Origin: Sinohyriopsis cumingii
Lineage: Eukaryota; Mollusca; Bivalvia; Unionida; Unionidae
NCBI GenBank assembly: GCA_028554795.2
Contig: JAPYKE020000568.1
Coordinates: forward strand, 36,395 to 100,394
Length of the DNA stretch: 64,000 nt
Direction: 5' to 3'
This document shows positions 24,746-39,176 of the stretch, in pieces. Positions within the stretch are counted from its first letter, which is position 1. Every line of letters starts with the position of its first letter. The position numbers were made by a program, and so were the translations under genes. A model generated the notes under the pieces. The model was not told the origin of the DNA, did not search any database, and saw only the letters and a list, made by a program, of their open reading frames with translations.

Positions 24746-26359
24746 GAGCAACTATAACATACAATCAACTTCTCAAATAGAAATGTTTAAAGAGAAAGTT
24801 GCGATAATTAACAAGATTATTACGGCACTTATAACAACTTTTTTTTGTGTGCTTATAATACATTCGTTAAAAGCATTGTTCTTGACCCAAGCACCCAAGA
24901 TTAATATGTCATGAGACTCATATTTGATTCAGTCTATTCTGTTAGGTCTATACTAGTATCGGGGTTTCAGAATTAGCTTCTGCTGGGACGCAAATCGTTA
25001 CTAGTATCCATATGTTACTACTGTAAAGCTCTATAAGCGTGTATATGTCATGAATTTATAGTTTGGTCTATGCTGCTCAAAACCTCAGTGTACTTTATAT
25101 TGCTCTTCCTGTCTATTATAAAAGAAGCAGTTACTTCTTGTGGAATCGTAATGCTACTGCACATTATGTTATATTGTTTCAGATATGTCTTTGTGTCTGT
25201 CTTAAAGTCCTGATCTTCCGATAAAACAATGCTGCTGCAAGTTCAGACAAATATTTTTCTAATTTCATGTAAAAATTAAAATTGTATTCACACTTTAGTA
25301 ACGTTGATAGCCTGTAATTCTTGACATTCGAATAAGATATTAAGCAACTAGTTATTGTCATATTGCCAAATTTAGTTAATTCTTACAGAATTTCATATGA
25401 TACCATGGACATCAACCTGACAATAGAATAATCAGATCTTTAAGTGTAGTTGTCAAAGCTTTATACCGTCTTGCATGTTAAATATTTGTTTCCTGTGCAG
25501 TAGATTTAAAAAATTCTGTTAAATGTTTCGGATCAATAAATTCTTACACTCAATTGTCGGAGTGGGATCAGGTGAAATGATTGTTAATTTGTCTTTAAAA
25601 TCAAATCATAAGTCCATCATTTAATTATCAAGCATTCTTCAGACTTTAACAAAATTATGAGCTAACAGACATACATATATTTTGTTTATCGCTTGCTTCT
25701 TAGATCCTTCTTCTCTCATGCAATTGTTTTCATAATTCATCTTAGGATGTATGTCTCTATTTTGTTGTACATATTTGTAATTATGAAAAATGTTTTATAA
25801 AGTATGTCTTTAATATACTTTTCTTTTGCTGGAAATGTATTGATGAAATTTATCGTTTAATTCTAACAAATCCACAAGTTGTATGCTGACAGTTGCCATT
25901 GGTGGACTTCATTCCACGTTTTTCAATCCATTCTCTGCTCTTCTATTTTATATATCAGCTTGTATCTATTTGTCATAGTAACCTTTAAATTAGTGTAAGT
26001 AAGTAGTGGTAAGATGGTCCATGTGAACAGTCACTTTCTTCTAACATACGTTCAAATTGATACTTTTATGGTATTGTCCCGGTCTTAACGTAATCATCAG
26101 TAACGGATAGAGGGTACGTTTAAGTCTTCAATAGCTGAAAGTGCCTGTGTGCATATGCGCTTGTGTATGTGTAAAGGTTAAATCATCATAAATCTTATTA
26201 CTGTAAGAATTTAGTTGCTGTGTTTCGTTCCTTTATCGGTCAGTTTAGAATCTTTTCTTCTCCAGTGAATATCTAACACCTCTTGTACCTAGAGTTGCTA
26301 GCCAACATCAATGCGTCACTATTTAAGCCCAATGATGAATGATTCCTAACGTGGAGTAC

Positions 26360-26642
<283 letters not shown>

Positions 26643-28990
26643 TAAAGTGTTTTTCCCTGTTTGTATTTCTTCATGTCTAGATAAGGTGTACCCATGTTCC
26701 TAACTTTTGACGAGTTACGATTGGCTGCTTATCAGCTGATAGAATTATATTGCTTAAATCTTGTCACAATAAGCTATCTCAGCAATAACCTTGTTCGACA
26801 AATCTATTATTCTCAATAACTGGCAAACAATGTAGAGTCGAAAGGACTGTGTCAAGGGTTTTGTTTTTGACAGAGTTCCGAAAATAAATTTATCATGTGA
26901 CCGATGTTTCAATTTTGTCTGTTCGGTTAGTGTTGGGGCTATACTATTATCAAGTTTTCAAGATTTGCTTCCTCTCAGACTCAAGATGTCTCCAGTACTC
27001 ATCGGTTACTGCTTCACATCTATTGTAGCGTTTAAAAGCCTGAATGTACCTGTTATAGTTATTTATGTCTCTTAATAATCAAACAGTTGTATATTGTGGA
27101 ATTATATTGTAATTGCACGGTATGTTACATTGTTTCACACTGATCTCCATGGTTGCCATTAAAGCCTGATGTTAAGGAAAACGGTTGCACGTTCAGACAA
27201 AACTTTTCGTAATTTCAGGTAAATATAGGATTATGCACACTTTATTAACTTGGATAGCCTGTGTACTTTCACATTCGAATAAAACATTCGGCATCCAGTT
27301 ATTTTCATATTGCCAAATTTAGTTAATTCTTACATTATTTCATATGACCGCCTGGTCTCCAACCTGATATTCGAGTAATCACTACAAAGATGTTAAAGTG
27401 TAGTTGTCAAAACTGTTAAGCGTCTTGCATATGAACTAGTTGTTTCCTGTGTAGCAGACTTTTAAAATTCTGTTAAATGTTTCGTATAATTAAATTATAC
27501 TGAGTTGTTGGAGTAGTATCAAGTGCAATGATTGTTAATGTGTCTTTAAAATGTTGAGTCCATCACTAATTTTCAAGCATACCTATGAGTTTAACTAAAT
27601 TGTAAACTCTAAGGCATTCAGTATTTTGTTTCTCACTCTCTTCTTAGTTTCTTCTTCTCTCTTGCAATGGTTTTGCTAATTTCTATTTAGCTTGTTTCTC
27701 TCGCTTTGCTTATACTTGTAATTTTGAATTGTATCATCTAATGCGTTCAAGTTTTATACCGTATATATTTAATATATTTTTGTTGGAAATATATGGAGGA
27801 AATTTTCCATCTTGTCACACATTTAATCATGTTATTGATGGCATTCGTTTAGTTCTAAAAGGTCCATATGTTGTAAGCTGACAACTGCCATATGTGTACA
27901 TCATTCCACGTTTTTCCATCTATTCTAGACTCTTCTATCGCATATATCAGCTGATATCTATTTGTCAAAGTAAGCTTTAATATACACGGTGAAGTGTTTG
28001 TAAGTAGCGGTAAGATGGTTCATATGACCAGTCCATTTCTTTGGATAAACGTTTAAATGCATATTTTTAAGGTATAGTCCTCGTCTTGACATAGCATTCA
28101 GTAGATGATAGAGGGTACATTAAAGTTTTCAATAGATGACGTTTCCACTCTCTCTCTCTCTCTGTGTGTGTCTGTGTTTGTAGCTAGATTCAACGGCATA
28201 TTGTCAACGTCGTACGAAATCATAACAAATGACGGCATGCATATGTATATTTACTACTTTCCGACAAATCGATTTTGAAATTAAGAATTTATTCGTATTG
28301 TAATATAAAATTCGCTATCTTCATCCATTACCATTATTAGACTCAAAGCTACTAAACACAGTTTTACTCATGACTAGCAATATTGCTCTTTGTTTTGAAT
28401 ATTTTAACTCTAACGTCTAATCATTGTATTTCCATTAGAACCTTTATAGTATTTTGCGAATGGCTGCAACTGTCCAGGAATAAAATGAACCACACAGAAT
28501 ATATTGCTATGGGAAAAATTTGTTCCGTAACAAATTATATAGAAATATCGGCCTTTATTAAAGCATATCTGCCTTAAATTAAGTGGTGCTAAAGTGATAG
28601 ACTTTCCTATAACTTTTATAATTTGTTCTGGTGTTTCGTCCTAACATTTTATGTCGCAATCCTATTCGTGTTCCTGCTAGTAGGTGCAAGTATGATGATG
28701 TCATGGTTTTATTTGCTATACTGAAGTTACGGACCGAATAATATTCTTTGCTGTATCTCACAAATTCAGGGGAAAACATACTAGCTCACTATGAGCATTC
28801 TAACCAAACAGCAGATTACATTTTGACAAGTGGTTTCATTTTGTATGTAATTTTTTTTTTATCTATCATTAAATAATGTACATCCACTAATGGAATGCGA
28901 ATGATGTGTATTCTTGTAACTCCTCGGACATGTTCTCCTAAGTAGATATATTAGCATAATAAAATACACAATAATCAAGTCTAAAAGACT

Positions 28991-28996
28991 TTTATT
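28991..28996 (-). terminator. Poly(A) signal AATAAA of gene copy C
   Basis: AATAAA on the minus strand about 90 bp downstream of the copy C stop codon. The same signal is at 50,725-50,730 for copy D. Copy A has ATTAAA. Confidence 0.6.
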
Positions 28997-29085
28997 TTCT
29001 TTGGATATACAATGATTTTCATTTTCTTACAGTAGATTTGTTGGAATTGGGGATACAAGGTGAATGTTCACTTTTGTTTTGTTAT

Positions 29086-32000
29086 TCAGCATTGCATGCA
29101 CTGAGCTTTGCAAGTATTTCGGCCCCACCACCAGCCCCATGAGCAGCAATAACTAGAACATGATCTTTTATCCTTGGATGCGTCTGGAATAAATACAAAA
29201 TATAATGTCATTTGTCATTTGATTTACCACCAAGCAAAAATGTATTTAACTGATGGACAACTGGTCACGTGATAGTATAAAATATACATAAGCCGCTACA
29301 TGTTTATTGCTTGAAACACAACAATATAATTATACAATTTTGTGAGGATGTTAGCTTCTTATCTTCATGTAAGTGCAATGGTGGTGGTATGTAGCAAATT
29401 AAAAAGACTCCAAATCTAATCATGTCTAAGCATTATTAGTATGATGGGAAATATAAACGAGACTGATACTCATACAACCTTACGTTGTAAAAATATATTT
29501 CATTTACATTTAAATTTGTACAACTATTTGTCAATAATGCTCATATGCAGTTACAAGAGATGAAAGGAGAACTAGAGATTACTTTTTTCGTTATCGATAT
29601 GTACCAGATGGAGGGCATACAAGTAAAGGTATGGGTTAGAAGAAACACTTTTCTGCTCAAACACGACCAAGAGCCTAAAATTCTAGATCTATTGTAATGG
29701 TACATGAGGAGGTCTAAAGAGAAAATATACGGAAACAACTCTACTGTGTCTGTGAAATAATCTCAAGAAAAGATTCAATGGAAAAGAATCCACTACCTTC
29801 GGGCACAAATGATCAAACTAAATATGAATATTAAAATTTAGGTCTATATGATTTCGTGATTGATTTGCGATAGTTCCCGTATATAAAGACCATAAAACTG
29901 AAGAATGTTAACATAATGTAGCACGCATGTGCAACGTGGTCTTTCTATGATGGCAGCAAATTGCGTAAAGATTTCTTTATTAAACTCAGACAATAATTAA
30001 ATTCTTTCTACATTGAGTCCAACCATTTTCTAATATATTTTATCTTAGTTTTGTAGATGATAACAAAACCAACCAATTGACAAAAGTCAACGTGGACAGA
30101 TAAAACGTGACAATTTCGTACACGTAAAAGATTTCTAATGGTGCGTTTCGTTTATTCTGAGATATCATTTGTTTGCCACAGCTAGTCATTTTCAAATACG
30201 TTCGAACGTAATTAATCGCATGTTCCACGACTCTTAGATAGTATTAACTTTTGAATTCGGAGCGAGTGTAAGTTTATGGCACTCAACGCAAGAAAGAATC
30301 AGTCTGAGTAATACTAGTGTTACCGTTTAGATTGGATTTGTATCTGATGACACAAATCCTGACTTACTACAGAGGACTTTGAGGTTTCTAAGAAAACATG
30401 TTAATATTTTTGCCGTAAATATCCATGTACCTGTTGGGCTTCGTTTTTCTACAGGCACAATCATAAACATCGGCTGATTCTTGCAGACGCTGTCAGGGCC
30501 GTCTTCGGATAGGAAATCTTTGTCCTTTATCTCCTGCTGTATCTTGTAGACTATAATATCCTGAAATATAAAACATATAAGGTTTACTATACTTAAAATC
30601 TCCCCATTGGAAGAATGTTTAATTTCTCGTTGAATAGCAGGGTTCTTCGGTGATAATGCATTATTACACTAAAAATCCTTGGACAACATCAATTTTCTGA
30701 GTTTAGTTTTCTAGATTATGTAGATGTTAATGGATAATTATATTAGGTATGGTGAATTTTAAAAGAAACATTAAATATCTATACACTGCAATTTGTTGGA
30801 CATGTCACATTCGAACATAAATAACAGAAGTTTGAGAATTCTGCATTAAGGTTAGCAGTGTATGCCAATATGAAAAGAATTTGAATTGTAGGCGAATATG
30901 TTTGTATGTGTTTTCAGAAAGGCTAAAATGATAGTAAGGTTAGATTCATACCCTTTCTCCCTTTTCCTTGCAGACATAATCAAGGAGGTCTTGATCCATT
31001 TTGTGCAGGTAACAAGCTTCAATTCCCTTCATTCTACCGTTGTCATTGGTGATGATAATCTCGTACCCCTGTATGTTAAGTATGTTGAGTATACAAAATA
31101 GGAAGCCAGATTAATGGTCCCATAACTGTCCAAACATGTTAATAATGATCACAAGAAGATATTTGGTAACAATTGCAAAATCTATTGCAAAATAATATTG
31201 TGGTAATTCCTAATATTAGCTAGAGTCAATACTCGAGTCCTAAACAACAAATGTGAAACATTAAAACCGTGTAACAAGCGACAATGGAATCATATTATCT
31301 AAAATATGATGAAAAAATGTCAGAATCAATAAAGCAATGACATATAGAACATTACGAATTTGAATTCACGTAGGTTTATATATATCATATATATAATGTC
31401 TAACGTTGGTATATCAAATATTTATAATAATTATTATTTCCAACAAGCATTGTTGGATCAGATAATGTGGTTGAGATATAATCTCAATTTAGCTTTAGAT
31501 TCTGTGAATGCGCAAAATTGTCAGCGAAGACCTATAACATGAGACATGTTAAATAGAGACATTCTAATTCCAATAAGTTAACGTCTCTAAGCTTGTATTG
31601 TACGGATTTGTTTGTATCATCATACTCTAAAAAATCCGGTAAAATGAAATGTCTGGCTTTGCTAACAATGGATCAAATTACGACTTTTTACCCGAGACAA
31701 TAATACAGCTGTCAACAGGGTTTGGAAAGCAATTGATATTGTACAGAAATTTTGAAAAGTTTTACATAACTACTAGAGTTCACATATGCGATGAAGATTA
31801 TCGAAATTCACAATGGTATACTATTTAGCATGACCATTAAAGTTGTCCGACTACGACTGAACATATTAGAACAAGGATTACCCCTTTAATTATGCCAGCA
31901 TGGAATTCTTCACAGATTATGCATAGAACTGTGCAAGACTACAAGAAAATTTTATTTATGATAAGATATAAAAAGTAAATTAAAATGCAAAATGCACTTT

Positions 32001-33381
32001 TAATGATAAGGTGTTTGCTATCACTGTTGTGGCATTACACAGTTTCCAGTGTCTCTGTTTACTAATTCAACTTTAGTTATTATCTTTATCAAAAATGGTT
32101 TGAGTCCTTCGGTTTGAACATCATCAAGTATAACATATAATAGAGTATTACAAGTCAAGAATCATTTTAAATCGACGCAATTAATCAAGTTGGTTGGATT
32201 TATCTAAAGATCTATGACATTCACATTTAGGTTCTGGAAAGATAGATAACTCTAGGAACATTTTTAATTTTATCACAGTGTTCAGTCAATATTTATACCT
32301 TTTCACAGTCTAGAAGACGCTGTTCAATCAGCTTATTGTCCAAAGTGATGTCGATCTTGGTTATGCCAGAATTCAGTTTTTGAATGGTCTGTTTTTCGTC
32401 TCCATTTGTGTCAGAATCCTCCTGTTTCTGTTGAAAAAATAATAAGATATTAGCTAAATAGCTAAAGTTGGTACTCAGTATTACATAGTATAAATTGCCA
32501 TTAAGAAAAAGCGAGTCTTACATACATTATTGTATGTAAGTGGTTGATTCTTACCGACAGCTTTAAGAAAAGAAAGAAAAGAATGTACATAAAGCCGACT
32601 AGCCTCACACTACCATCCTGAACAATTTACAATTACATTGATGGTTTAAACAAATGGACAAGCTGGTTGTAAACTTTTTACTATTGCAATCAATATTCGC
32701 AGATCAGAGAGGTTCCTTGATGTAAGAGGAGATTTCATATTCTACTATATGTGAACTTTCTTCATCATTTTATTTCAACAGCACTCTATCGAAAAACAAT
32801 TTGTTTTCATACGAATATATGAAAAATCTATAGGGCATGAGATAAATAGCTAATTTTGTCTCTCAATATTATTAAGTGTAAAATTCTCTAAGGCTAAAGT
32901 GAGTGTCGCAGTCCTTCTTATACACAAGTGGTTAATTCTCACCCACAATTTTAAGATTATTCGTTACATGATTGCGGTAGTCATGCATCTATTATAGTCC
33001 TTTTCTATTTGTTATTCAATTCTCCAATCTCAGCAAGAATAAGAAGAATATTGCTGTTGATGTTGTCCAATCGAATTTGAACATTCTTCTGAGATAACAT
33101 AGAAGCCACGACCAAGATTAGACGACATTGTAATTCCCATACCTAAATTAATTTGGCCACCGAAATCCGAAACCTTGGAGATATATTGTATGTGCCTTGA
33201 TACCTACCTGTGGTGCAGTCTCCCTCTGAGACTCCTCAAGTCGGGCCAGAAGTCTTTCCTCAAGATGATCATCCAGGTTAATTTGGTCAATATCTCTGCC
33301 TTCGTCGATTGGACCACCCATAGCAAAGGACAAGAGTAAACAGCAAGCAACTATAGTCAGACGAACCATAATAGAGGCCAT
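29086..33381 (-). CDS. Secreted BRICHOS-domain precursor of a Trp-rich six-cysteine peptide, copy C (intact)
   Basis: Five coding exons on the minus strand: 33381-33208, 32427-32299, 31068-30952, 30560-30431 and 29183-29086. All have AG/GT boundaries, and the frame is open to the stop (215 aa). The ATG follows a splice acceptor directly, so a non-coding exon lies upstream. Residues 1-22 are a signal peptide. Residues 23-65 are acidic and helix-like. Residues about 66-180 fit BRICHOS: a beta-like stretch, then EACYLHKMD (Cys120) and DSVCKN (Cys166) as the usual disulfide pair, with extra Cys99 and Cys134. Dibasic KR pairs at 179-180 and 189-190 would release an 8-residue spacer and a C-terminal peptide, 191-215, with cysteines spaced C-x3-CC-x10-C-x3-C-x2-C and a Trp cluster at 199 and 201-203. 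In known BRICHOS proteins the domain is a chaperone for an aggregation-prone C-terminal segment. An antimicrobial or toxin-like role is inferred. The assignment comes from motif reading, not a profile search. Confidence 0.75.
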
Positions 33382-33779
33382 CTGAAAAATAAATAATACC
33401 AAACACATGACTAAGACAAAAGTTTAACACACAGATTGGCTTGTGGGTCTGTTTTGCCAGTCAAACTGACTCAAGATTGTAGAGCATCGCTCTTTCAAAA
33501 TCTGAAATTTTATTCATACTTTCACAACATTTCCTGTCAAATGAAATTTATTTTAATTGCCATTCCTTATTTTCAAACAATTTCACTTTCAATTTGAGAG
33601 GAAAAAGTAAAAAGCATGTTAGCTTGTAAAATTTTCACAACAAGTTGAATTTTGGTAAAAAATGATACATTTGTGAAAATGATCAGCGTTTATTGATTCT
33701 TGTTTTGTTTGTCAGTGCATAATGAGCCTTTTTCAAGTGTATCTACTGAGCTGAGAATATTTATGTCTGAGATGAGACC

Positions 33780-33975
33780 AATTTAATCAAACAGAAGGGG
33801 GCACGAATCTGTCTCGGACTGGTATCAAGCCCGCATCGCCAGGAACGGAACATGTCGGTTGGCTTTCCCGCGCCCGAATTCTCTGCGCAATACGTTCGTC
33901 CATAAGGGCTTCAGGCGCACGAGAATACGTTCTGTGTGCTGACTGTGGTCTCGTGATGAGACTATTTAAGTACTA
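33780..33975 (-). promoter_or_regulatory. Candidate promoter and 5' non-coding exon of gene copy C
   Basis: Reverse-complement counterpart of 1,345-1,560: TTAAATAG at 33,962-33,969 (minus sense), an initiator-like TCAGCACA about 30 bp on, then a GC-rich block down to about 33,796. It lies about 580 bp upstream of the ATG, the same distance as in copy A. Copies B and D lack this block. Confidence 0.45.
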
Positions 33976-34363
33976 GAGATTATCACAGAAGTCAGGGAAT
34001 GACAACAATATTCCTTGTAATGGTGTGAAACAAAATTAGTAATTATCTTAGATACCAACACACTTATTTTTTTTTGAAAGAGAATAACTACATAAATGTG
34101 ATGGTAACCTTTATCTATGAAAACAGATGTCAGTGAAAACATGCATGTAATAGACGTACACAGAACGTTCGTCATTTAGCATAGCTAGAGTCTACAATTA
34201 TTCCTGAATAACACGACCATATTCATACAGTATTGACAGGGAATGTGGTTAACGTGGTTCTTCCTTTCCAGAAGCGTAAAATTGAAAAATGTCTAAAAAT
34301 AATAATAAAGTTTGATATCAAAGAATAAGGTAAAATCATCCAAATATTAATTCTCTTGAGGTG

Positions 34364-34366
<3 letters not shown>

Positions 34367-34422
<56 letters not shown>
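34367..34422. repeat. (TA)n microsatellite
   Basis: TA repeat at the place of the TA/GT tract at 837-962 of the inverted copy. Confidence 0.95.
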
Positions 34423-34426
<4 letters not shown>

Positions 34427-35059
34427 ACAACATTGTATCACATACCATAATACCTTCGCCTTTACCAGAATTACAAATGATTCTTTCACGTTTCCTCTTT
34501 CCCTCCACCCGATGCTTTGTGACACTATTTGAAACATCCCAATATATACAGTTTCTACTTTCTTATTGGGTTGATCTAAGATAACTACCGACCAATACGA
34601 TCAAACCGATGTTATTGTTTGTAACATACAAATCTGCTTTGATCGTATAAGTCTGAAAGACAATTGACATTCTTCTATCTACTCATTTGTATAGAAACAT
34701 CTTAAGAACTGAAACGTTGCTATCAAAGTTTGCAAGACCAATGTCATAGGAATGCAAATTCATCGCTTAGCAAAATGACACAACTTGGCACTTAATGGAG
34801 GTTTATTGCAAGATAAATATATATGTACCGAGAACTATTGTAGTGCCAGGCTAGAAACCCATGTACAATATGCACGAACCGGCATAGAGATAAGTGATAT
34901 GGTCTAACATTCGTTGTGGAATGACCATCAGTATTAGTGAAAAGATCAAGGGTAACACCTTTTTGACATCCCTTGATCCGGTGACCAGTTGAGAAAAACA
35001 CTGGACCTTTATTAATTCTTATCAAAATTTATTTAAACTAATTTCGGTTGTTAACTTGA

Positions 35060-37960
35060 TTTTTTCCCTGAAAGTTCGATGGTTGAAAATGGTAGGTCTC
35101 TAGAAAGAGTTAGATAAAATTAACTAGATATGATTGGTAAAGTTACATAACTTTATCAAACAATTCAAGGTGCAAATCACACAACACAGTATAATAAATG
35201 TATATGTGCACTGATTACGAGGCCAATTAAACCTCCTCTGTATCTGATTAACAATGACAGTTGGTCAATAAGGTCTTTAAGTTTCAATTGCCAATCACCA
35301 TAATAGGTAACGCTGATGTGTAACATTCATTTGGTAAGATTGATATGATTTCAATAAATGTGCAACAGGAACAATATTCACTCCGTGTAATACACTAGTA
35401 TCGATGTATTTCATAAAAATGACCTGGTGTATGCACGTAGTGAAAATTGGACAATGGAATCTTTGGAATAGACACAAACAGCAGATTTTTGTCGAACCTG
35501 AATCACTGAAAATGTTTCAGATGGTGTCAAGGAGACATGAAAAAGTCAAATGCACATAGTCATGAATAGCCCGTATCCTAAGTATTAATAGAACAATTAA
35601 ATCAGATATACTCAGATTGTCAGCAGTTGTAGGGCCAGGAATGTGTGACCGTAGTTAGGCTCTGTGTTGTTGTAAATATACAAATTTTCATAAAGTTTGT
35701 ATACATCAGTTAGTTATACAAGTTTTTCTCTTTTTTCACTCTTCGAGTGATGTTTATAAAGAAAAATAACATTATGCCTCATACATCAAGACAATTATGG
35801 ACGAACTTAACAATTGAACATGGTGCTTCGCGAGTTTAAATAACACAAACAAATACTGAAGATTATAGAGAGATTCATCATATATTTTGAAACACTATGA
35901 TAAATAAATATACAAACATTCAAATTGTTCCAACAACAGAGATTAATTCTATAGATCATGCTAACTAATTAATCAAGAGTTTGTGGAAACTATTTAGACA
36001 TTTAGAGAAACCTGGTTCCGACGACGAGAAATACATATATACCCGCTTTGACTCGTCTATCTCTCGTGGTGTTAGTCAATATAGACAATCGGACGGTGTA
36101 GACTTCTCTGCATTGATAGATGCAAGTCTGTATTACCATTGTTAGACTGTCTGCGATAGAAAGCATTATTATTTCTCCGCATCAAGTCCCTGAAACGGAT
36201 ATGGATGTGTGACTAGTACCATTTCTAGAACAGTCTCTCTTTTTCTCTTTTCCTTCGTTTGCTTAAAAAAGAGGTGCATGCATTACGAAAAGAACTTGCT
36301 ATGATGACGAAAATTAGGCTGATCTGTTAACGGAGATGAATACTTTTCTAAAACTGTATTAGATCTTGCTTGAAGGTAGATACGACTCAGGCCACCTAAT
36401 AAGGCTAAACTTGATCGCAAGGAAACAGTGATTTGTGCTTATTTGCCAATTAACTTCCTACGCTAAATAAACGTTCAAAGAATCCAGATTATTTCTTTAG
36501 GTCATGTTAATTAACTTAATTGAAGAGTGTGTTAAAATGATTGAGGTATATTCTTGAACTTGTGTTCACAATGGCAAAATGCAATATATCAACAAAGAGA
36601 AGTTCTTATACAAGTTTGCACAGAAAATAACTGCAGCACACAGCAATGATATCGTGTGCTAAATACAGATGTAAGGTGCTTTTGAGTAGAAACAATGTGT
36701 CAGAAAAACGAATATCTGATTTAAAAATTCTGAAGGATGACAAAAAATCATTAGCTAAACTTTCAAACTATGTGATTTTGTTTAACGATTTGGCGTATAC
36801 AGACAATATGGAAAAGACAAAAGCAATGTTTAGATTTAACCGATTACATACATAGGTCTTTAGAAAAAAGTCAGGGTTTGTTTAACATTATTAAAATTAT
36901 GCTGACAAAGCTCTCAAGAAGATGACTTGGGATAAACCTCTTTCCAATGCATGCATTGACTGTTTCAAAAGAAGGGAACATGCAGATTTATCAGATGACA
37001 TAAATACGAATACACAAACAAAATGCAACAGTTATTATCTAAAATATGATAATGTGTTTTACATTTTGAATCGGTCCGTTGAGTTCCTAAAATATTTGCT
37101 TTTAAATTTCGTATGATTAAACAATGTATTTTAAGAAAAACCTCACGATTCATTGTCCTCAGAAGAATAGGAAAATGGAATCTGTTTATTGCCCAAATGT
37201 TTGTATATTATATTGTTATTCGTGTTTTTTGTGGCTTATATAGCAAGTTTTTGTACATGAGAGTCTCTAAATCGCGATCACACACATTAACAATAGTATG
37301 GCTTTTAAAGTGTAGGCATAAAGCAATTTGAAATACCAATACTATTGGTGTATCAAATTGTGATTCGTCCATGGCGCAATAGTACTAATATATACAATTT
37401 CTTTCAGGCCTATAAATCAATGATGAATTTCCACTCATTAATCAGTAATGACGTATGAAAATAACGATACAAAGTATAAACAGTCCCCGTTTTCTAAACA
37501 AATTTAACATGGCAATCAATTTCAACGCAATCCTTTCTTATTTCCGTTCTCCTCTCCTCTCTCATGTATAAGGATATAAAGGCAGCAATCTGGAATGAGA
37601 GAAAAGCAGTTTGGGCTGGATGAAACAGCTAAAACTCAACTTGCACCAAACAGCCTACAAGGATATGGTTCGTCCTAACAAACGGTATGTTTACACTTTC
37701 CTTGGGATCTGTCTACAGTGTTCAGAATATCAATGATGCAAAGTTGCAATAACCTGTCGACACTATACCTTAAATTTACCAGCTACGAGACACACGTACC
37801 GTAACGTATTGAAAACTTTTTTGTCGTTGTTGTTGTCGTTGCTTTTCAAACCTATTATAATGTTCTTAATATCGATTATTATTACTTAAATATGAAAATG
37901 TCCAAAAGGCCGCCTTCTCTCTAGATATGGTCGAAAATCCATGAGAATATGAGCGATGGG
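35060..37960. repeat. Block T, first half, unit 2
   Basis: Direct repeat of 13,800-16,900. The degenerate frame with AKYRCKVLLSRNNVSEK lies at 36,646-36,855 and is shorter here because of a stop. Further short frames at 36,922-37,331 include a hydrophobic, membrane-like run but do not form a gene. Confidence 0.75.
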
Positions 37961-38038
37961 GATTTTCGCTTGTGTCTTACGACGATGTCCCTGGACCTAT
38001 GAATGATGGTAAAGTTAAGCCAAACCGATCAAAAGAAA

Positions 38039-38042
38039 ATGA

Positions 38043-38105
<63 letters not shown>

Positions 38106-38112
38106 AGAGAGA
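38039..38112. repeat. (GA)n microsatellite
   Basis: GA repeat lying between the two halves of T in unit 2. About 0.9 kb here (37,970-38,900) has no match in unit 1 and contains nothing I recognise apart from a shared block at about 38,450-38,530. Confidence 0.9.
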
Positions 38113-38949
38113 TGAAATGAAAGGTCGATAGTAATATTAATTAAAGGGGATTTATGACTTAGATCAACTGTAAATATGTTAACATATTGTAATTACCTCT
38201 TCTTGGTTCGTCGTTTCGCTTATATTCTATTCGCACTAATTTCCATACACCAGTTCGTGAATGCCTAATCATTCAGAGTACAAGAAGTTGTGTATTTGTA
38301 TCTGATATAAATAAAATATATGTATAGTATGTACACTGTATCAATGCTAAAGCGCACGTTATATAGCTTTTCAATTAAGAAGAAATTCCGCAAGCCTCGT
38401 TCCCACACACACACATATATATATATATTGTCTGCATGTGTGTGCCGTTAAATAATAAGGAAAAAAAGGCTTCTATTTTGAACTCTCGTTTCAGTTACCA
38501 GAATTTAGTCAGACATATGATGATTTTCCTTTAAACTAATTGCACGCTGCTTCATAGAAGCATATGCTATAATGATGCAATCCTCTATATTATGCCATCC
38601 GGAGTTGTGTGCCTGAGTGAGACCTTGGGTAAGGCACTTAGCTCAGATTTCCACAGCACGATCGAACCTGTACTGTTTAATTACTGTTATTTTAAACCAT
38701 CAGCAACAATCATACCAACAGACCTCAAAGTTTCATGATTACTAGTAGTCACGATATCATTTCTTCTTGAAGACAACAGGAAAACTAACACTTGATTTTT
38801 TTCCTGTATTAATGTTTTGGAGGAAACATAAAACATCATGCTTTGAAAGATTTTATCCAAGAAAAATCACTATACGTTATATTTGCATTTAATGTAACGT
38901 AGGAGTGAGAAACAATCAAAATCATTTAATAACCTTGTGCTGTGAATAG

Positions 38950-39100
38950 GTTTTGTGTAATAAGGAGCTCTGTGGGATGGGATTGTCCAGTTTTGTCTGT
39001 TTTTGACATTAATGTAGATGTATATTCTGAATACATGGTGTCATTTCAGTGCAGATTAGTTCCATAAGAAGCAACTTTCATGATAATAATCAAGATTGAG

Positions 39101-39176
<76 letters not shown>

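Noticed and set aside
29086..33381. Assignment of the peptide as a conotoxin
   Set aside because: The precursor carries a BRICHOS-like domain of about 115 residues and spreads over five exons, unlike conotoxin precursors. I also do not recall the cysteine order C-CC-C-C-C as a named framework.
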